Positions 60,657-64,000 of a stretch of 64,000 nucleotides of DNA are shown here, piece after piece; within the stretch, counting starts at the first letter, position 1; every line of letters begins with the position of its first letter. Both the position numbers and the translations under genes were made by a program. This stretch comes from G963677085 sp963677085. Its GTDB lineage: Bacteria; Planctomycetota; Planctomycetia; Pirellulales; Thermoguttaceae. Where the stretch lies: assembly GCA_963677085.2 (NCBI GenBank), contig CAXXFH010000004.1, positions 4,340,001 to 4,404,000 on the forward strand, read 5' to 3'. Under the pieces are notes generated by a model, which worked only from the letters and a program-made list of their open reading frames with translations, searched no databases and was not told where the DNA came from.

Positions 60657-60688
60657 CCACGGCGTCTGTAACTGTCTGTCATGAAAGA

Positions 60689-60722
60689 AACTCCACGAGG
60701 CGGCCGTTCACCTCGTGGAGTT
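60689..60722. terminator. Shared hairpin between convergent genes
   Basis: AACTCCACGAGG and CCTCGTGGAGTT form a perfect 12-bp stem with a 10-base loop, between the GH100-like stop (60656) and the next gene's stop (60747). Confidence 0.65.
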
Positions 60723-60746
60723 GGTTGTGCGGTTGGATGTGCCAAA

Positions 60747-61043
60747 TCAGGTGTCGTGGGAACTGCCGGCAATGCCGGGCGTTTCAATCGCGACATCGAT
60801 TCCGTCATCTTCGACCAACAAGGCTTCCAGTTCGTGTGCGATCAACGGCGTTTCCGGGTTGAGTGTAACCACGATGCTGAACATTGGCGGGTCGTGCAAC
60901 TCCGGCTCTTGTGCCGGTTCTGAGCAGGCAAAGTGTTTGCTGCTGAGAAAACCGCGCACGTACTCAACTCCGGTTTTGCCTTGCACAAAAACCTTCCACG
61001 ATATGGGGCGAATTCTGCATACGGTTGCTTTATCCGTCTTCAT
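60747..61043 (-). CDS. Small protein of unknown function in the disaccharide cluster
   Basis: The product is 98 aa from ATG 61043, with GGGAGG about 10 bases upstream. MKTDKATVCRIRPISWKVFV, GKTGVEYVRGFLSSKHFACS and MFSIVVTLNPETPLIAHELE are protein-like, with an acidic C-terminus (LLVEDDGIDVAIETP). No family recognised. It is 124 bases downstream of the HAD phosphatase, on the same strand, so possibly co-transcribed. Confidence 0.55.
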   Translation of the reverse strand: MKTDKATVCRIRPISWKVFVQGKTGVEYVRGFLSSKHFACSEPAQEPELHDPPMFSIVVTLNPETPLIAHELEALLVEDDGIDVAIETPGIAGSSHDT

Positions 61044-61166
61044 AATGCCAAGTCCTCCCAGTGAGGGTTTCATAGTTTAATTGATGCTTGCGCATTCATC
61101 GAACGGCTGGCTAGGCAAAACGCCTTAGAACCGGTTCCCGATTCCAGAGTTTCTGGGGGCATGGTT

Positions 61167-61916
61167 TCACGGGATGTTGGCTGCCATGGCAGGGTCGTGC
61201 TGCAGCCAATATTGCATGCCGTCGAGGACACCGTCAGCGTAGCTCAAGTCAGACTCGTAGACGTCGGGCGAACACAGCGATTTGAGTTCGGCATGCGCGT
61301 TGCCCACCACAATACCACGGAAACCTTGCCTGAACATCGAGGCATCGTTTCCGGTGTCGCCTGCCACAATAACCTGCCGGGGCCGTAGGTCGAATCGGGA
61401 TGCCAGAAAGGCGGCAGCCGCTCCCTTATCGACCCCGGCCGGCAAAACGTCGAGATCGCGATTCGAACTGTAGATGACCTCCACCACATGGCCTGCCATG
61501 GCCAAGTGCCGCCGGAGTTCCACGAGGAATGCGCACGTCAAATCCTGCGCGTAGTAACTCAACTTGAACTCGGCTTGGAATTCGTCGGGTTGCGGCTCGA
61601 CTTGGCGGTATTGTGCCAAAACGCGATGAATGCCCGAGCGATCCCAAGGCCCCAGGCATCGGGGCCAACCGTCGAGTTTTTCGCCGCCGGGAAACGATCG
61701 AACGTCGGTTCCGACTCCGCCAACAACATAATCTGGTGCAGGAAGTGGCGTGGAGTCGACCAGGTCGTGTACCGATTCGTAGAAACGCCCGCTGTTGTAC
61801 GCCAGCCGCACGTGCGTTCGACGCGTCTGGAACCACTCGGCGAAACGCTCCAGCGCTTCATCGTTTCCGAGAAGTGTCCCGTCGAGGTCGCTTATGAGAA
61901 GGTGGGTTCCTTCCAT
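61167..61916 (-). CDS. HAD-IIB phosphatase, sucrose- or mannosylfructose-phosphate type
   Basis: The protein has 249 aa. LLISDLDGTLLGNDEAL is HAD motif I (D-x-D-G-T). RLAYNSGRFYESVHDL is motif II-like (S/T-G-R), KGAAAAFLASRFDL holds motif III Lys, and VIVAGDTGNDASMF is motif IV (G-D-x-x-N-D). VGTDVRS and the cap (DEFQAEFKLSYYAQDLT) follow the sucrose-phosphatase pattern. The ATG lies within the last 25 bases of the synthase gene, a coupled overlap. It should dephosphorylate the product of that synthase. Confidence 0.87.
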   Translation of the reverse strand: MEGTHLLISDLDGTLLGNDEALERFAEWFQTRRTHVRLAYNSGRFYESVHDLVDSTPLPAPDYVVGGVGTDVRSFPGGEKLDGWPRCLGPWDRSGIHRVLAQYRQVEPQPDEFQAEFKLSYYAQDLTCAFLVELRRHLAMAGHVVEVIYSSNRDLDVLPAGVDKGAAAAFLASRFDLRPRQVIVAGDTGNDASMFRQGFRGIVVGNAHAELKSLCSPDVYESDLSYADGVLDGMQYWLQHDPAMAANIP

Positions 61917-63259
61917 GGTTCTTCCTCTTCCTCATGCCGAGAGGCCGATGGGGTCGTTCGGTCTAAGCTACCCGCCGCATGATCTCGAGTGGTAGATAGT
62001 TCCACGCTTTGCAGCATCCGAAGAAGCTGTTGAGCGACACCAGTCCAGGTGAAATACGATCGAGCCTTCTGGGAACCGAACTTGGCCAGTTGGTCTCTGA
62101 CTCGCGGATACATGAGGACGGACGCGATGGCGTGCCCAAACGACTCAGGGTCGAACGGGTTTGCGTAAACGCCCTCCAGGCCCCACGTCAACTGTTCCCA
62201 AAGCCCACCCTCGGTGGTCACCACCGCCGGCGTGCCGCAGGCCATTGCCTCGACGGCCGTCATGCCGAACGGCTCGTAACGGCTGCTTAGTGCGAAAACA
62301 TCGGCCGCCCGATAATAGTCGGCCAAAGCCTCGTCGGGGATATAGTCGCGGAATAGCACACGATCGCGGATGCCCAATTCGTCGGCCAACTGCCTTAATT
62401 GGTCGATCTGTTTGGTTTCGTCTTCCGTTGGCTCGGTGGAGCCGACCGCCAACAACAGCCGCACATCCTCGATCCGCTTGAACACGGGCGGCATCGCCTG
62501 TAAGAGCAGATCGTATCCCTTGTTTTTCGCCATCCGCCCCAAAGCCAAGATAACGCGGCCTTCAATGTCGAGGTCCTGTCGGAGTGCTTGCCGTGTGGCC
62601 AACGAAACCGGGAAGAATCGCGTGTCGTCGTAGCCGGGCGGAATCACGCGAATCTTGTCCAGCGGTACGTCGTAGTCTCCGTTGGTCAAAATATCTCGCT
62701 GCTGTGGTGTCGTGGCCACTAAGATATCACACTCATCGTAGATTACTTTTTCCTCGCGAATCCGATGGCGGAAGTTGTATTTCTTCTCGAGTTCCTCTGG
62801 GTTGCCGTCCATGTTGTCGCGTTTCCACGCACCGATGGAATGCGGTGTGTGGATATGCGGAATTCCGAGATGGTGGGCCAAGGCCTGTCCGGCCAAGCCG
62901 GCGTCCCAGTAATGGCTGTTAATGAACGCGTAGTTCAGCTTCTTTGATTTGATGTAATGCCGAACATTGTTCACCCATTCGGGGATCGAGTGGCAAAGAG
63001 TTTCTTTCGGGATGAAGTTGTTTCCGCCGCAAGAAAAGCGGAGGATGCGTACCTTATCAGAAACCCGTTCGGTAGCGGGTTGGTCTTCGAAACGGCGCGT
63101 GAGGATGTCAACGCGATAGCCAAGGCGGGCGAGGCAATTGGAGAGTTCGAGCACGTAAACCACCTGACCGCCGGTGTCTGGCTTGCCGAACTCGGGTGTG
63201 GCCGAGACAAATCCGTGAGTCGAAATCATCAAGATTCGCTTTCCGGGCTTGACTGGCAT
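61892..63259 (-). CDS. GT4 synthase: sucrose- or mannosylfructose-phosphate synthase
   Basis: The protein has 455 aa. GT-B fold, GT4: ILMISTHGFV and GKPDTGGQVVYVLELSNCLA (nucleotide-sugar entry), IPHIHTPHSIGAWKRDNMDG, VIPPGYDDTRFFPVSL, ILALGRMAKNKGYDLLLQAM and LSSRYEPFGMTAVEAMACGT (E-x7-E). Length and S-T-H-G start are those of bacterial mannosylfructose-phosphate synthases, close kin of SPS; either UDP-glucose or GDP-mannose could be donor, with fructose-6-phosphate as acceptor. The product is probably a compatible solute. The C-terminal charged tail (RHEEEEEPWKEP) overlaps the phosphatase gene. Confidence 0.85.
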   Translation of the reverse strand: MPVKPGKRILMISTHGFVSATPEFGKPDTGGQVVYVLELSNCLARLGYRVDILTRRFEDQPATERVSDKVRILRFSCGGNNFIPKETLCHSIPEWVNNVRHYIKSKKLNYAFINSHYWDAGLAGQALAHHLGIPHIHTPHSIGAWKRDNMDGNPEELEKKYNFRHRIREEKVIYDECDILVATTPQQRDILTNGDYDVPLDKIRVIPPGYDDTRFFPVSLATRQALRQDLDIEGRVILALGRMAKNKGYDLLLQAMPPVFKRIEDVRLLLAVGSTEPTEDETKQIDQLRQLADELGIRDRVLFRDYIPDEALADYYRAADVFALSSRYEPFGMTAVEAMACGTPAVVTTEGGLWEQLTWGLEGVYANPFDPESFGHAIASVLMYPRVRDQLAKFGSQKARSYFTWTGVAQQLLRMLQSVELSTTRDHAAGSLDRTTPSASRHEEEEEPWKEPTFS

Positions 63260-63371
63260 GATGGGCTTCCTTTCAATTCTGGGTAGAAAAATATCGCAAC
63301 CGGGGTTGGCCCGGCCTGTCGCTTCTTGTCTTATGGATGTTCAGATTTCTGTCGGCTCGTGTTATCAAGCG

Positions 63372-63638
63372 TTACTCCGCTTCTACGAGAACCAAACGCG
63401 ACGATTGTTCTTCGAAGTCCAGTTGCCGGTTGGAGAGGCAACTTTCCGCTGCCGAATCGAGTACCAACAACGTTTCCCCTTCGTACGCGATGGCAGTGTC
63501 TCCAGGGCGCTCCTGGTCGATCACCATTTGGACCTGACTGTCTGTCACACCGACGCGAAAACAAGCGTTTTCCGCATTTTCTGTTTTCTCCAAGGCAACC
63601 TTGAGTTGTTGTGCCGCACGGTCTGTGATCTGAAACAT
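63372..63638 (-). CDS. IscA/HesB-fold protein without the standard cysteines
   Basis: The product is 88 aa from ATG 63638; AAGGAA is 6-7 bases upstream, and the frame to 63707 is excluded. MFQITDRAAQQLKVALEKTE, CFRVGVTDSQVQMVIDQERP, then ETLLVLDSAAESCLSNRQLD follow the A-type carrier strand order. IscA proteins carry C-x(~64)-C-G-C; here only two Cys exist and the CGC end is missing (DFEEQSSRLVLVEAE), so iron-sulfur scaffolding is doubtful. It lies between the MarR gene and the synthase. Confidence 0.8.
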   Translation of the reverse strand: MFQITDRAAQQLKVALEKTENAENACFRVGVTDSQVQMVIDQERPGDTAIAYEGETLLVLDSAAESCLSNRQLDFEEQSSRLVLVEAE

Positions 63639-63708
63639 GACGTTTCCTTCGGGTTTGAGGTTTTCTGCACTATTGACGCCCAGATAGCCAATGAAGTGAA
63701 TCGGCAAG

Positions 63709-64000
63709 TTATTCTTCGGTCGATCCTAAGTAGGGTGAAGCATTTCCCAGCAGCGCGGTGACAAGATCGGGACCAAGGACGGGAGCAGCTTCGATTTCCT
63801 CCGCATCCATCATCGCGGCAATATGTTGCAGCGACGCGAGTAGTTGGGTTTGCTCCCACTGTTTCAGCTTGGCCAATTCGGCGCGGAAACGATCCTGCAA
63901 CAGCGACGGAGCAGACTCCAGCACCCTCACTCCGGCCTCGGTGAGTTCGAGGGTAACCGTTCGCCGGTCCTGCCCGTTTCTCGACCGCATTACCAATTCG
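63709..64000 (-). CDS. MarR-family regulator, N-terminal part beyond window
   Basis: The frame is open to the right edge. ELVMRSRNGQDRRTVTLELT is the MarR wing (D-x-R motif), followed by EAGVRVLESAPSLLQ and the dimerisation helix LKQWEQTQLLASLQHIAAMM. About half of the usual 140-150 residues are seen. It may control the adjacent IscA-like gene or the disaccharide genes. Confidence 0.85.
   Translation of the reverse strand, partial: ELVMRSRNGQDRRTVTLELTEAGVRVLESAPSLLQDRFRAELAKLKQWEQTQLLASLQHIAAMMDAEEIEAAPVLGPDLVTALLGNASPYLGSTEE

Overview
The window reads as chromosomal DNA of a planctomycete, most likely a Pirellulales-type bacterium. The evidence is family content: a DUF1559 pseudopilin-like protein next to a small carboxypeptidase-regulatory-like lipoprotein, two LamG proteins with PEP-CTERM tails, a five-POTRA BamA homologue with a long Pro/Gln linker, a DUF1573 protein, zinc-ribbon proteins carrying Pro-rich linkers, and many short dispersed palindromic repeats. 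The DNA is fairly GC-rich, so many long antisense shadow frames exist; they are not annotated. Both edges cut genes (a sialidase-like gene on the left, a MarR-type regulator on the right).

Layout. 1-12.8 kb is a minus-strand secreted-carbohydrate locus: two Asp-box sialidase-like proteins, a propeller-type glycosidase-like protein, a DUF4832 protein, a Dabb protein, a DUF1559/lipoprotein pair, two LamG-PEP-CTERM proteins, and a GntR/FCD regulator with a candidate palindromic operator. An IS3-family element sits inside it. 13.2-18.9 kb holds apt, a small secreted protein, bamA and an SGNH hydrolase. 19.0-27.5 kb is a housekeeping block (dnaB, rplI, ssb, rpsF, pth, rplY/ctc, prs, a GlmU-type nucleotidyltransferase), with a class-V aminotransferase inserted on the other strand. 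28-33.3 kb is an accessory, repeat-rich region with a HIRAN/zinc-ribbon protein and a fused nucleotidyltransferase-HEPN protein that lies between two copies of a 170-bp hairpin repeat and two copies of a second ~55-bp repeat. 33.4-38.0 kb is argB-argD-argF-rph, with repeats in the gaps, followed by an IS630-type element. 39.5-43.6 kb is yraN, rplS, trmD, rpsP, ffh. 44.7-49.1 kb holds a DUF1573 protein and a feoA-feoB-small FeoB-associated gene set behind a Fur-box-like palindrome. 49.5-58.1 kb holds a zinc-ribbon membrane protein, an M32 carboxypeptidase, a BshB-like deacetylase, trmL, secreted proteins and a prenyltransferase-fold protein with an 18-unit pentapeptide repeat. 58.7-64 kb holds an initiator-type tRNA-Met and a disaccharide cluster: a GH100-like glycosidase, a GT4 synthase overlapping a HAD phosphatase (sucrose or mannosylfructose type), a small unknown protein, an IscA-fold protein without the usual cysteines, and the MarR regulator.

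The most unusual property is the density and organisation of non-coding repeats. I could define about ten families. Two look like MITEs, with terminal inverted repeats and TA-type flanks in several copies (family A, ~100 bp; family C, ~70-133 bp). Family B (~105 bp) shares a core of about 15 bases with family A, and one copy is translated in frame in the leader of BamA. Family D and the interior of family C share the plan GGTGCC-hairpin-hairpin-GGCACC. One family A copy supplies the stop codon of feoB. All coordinates and alignments were read by eye; no database search was run.
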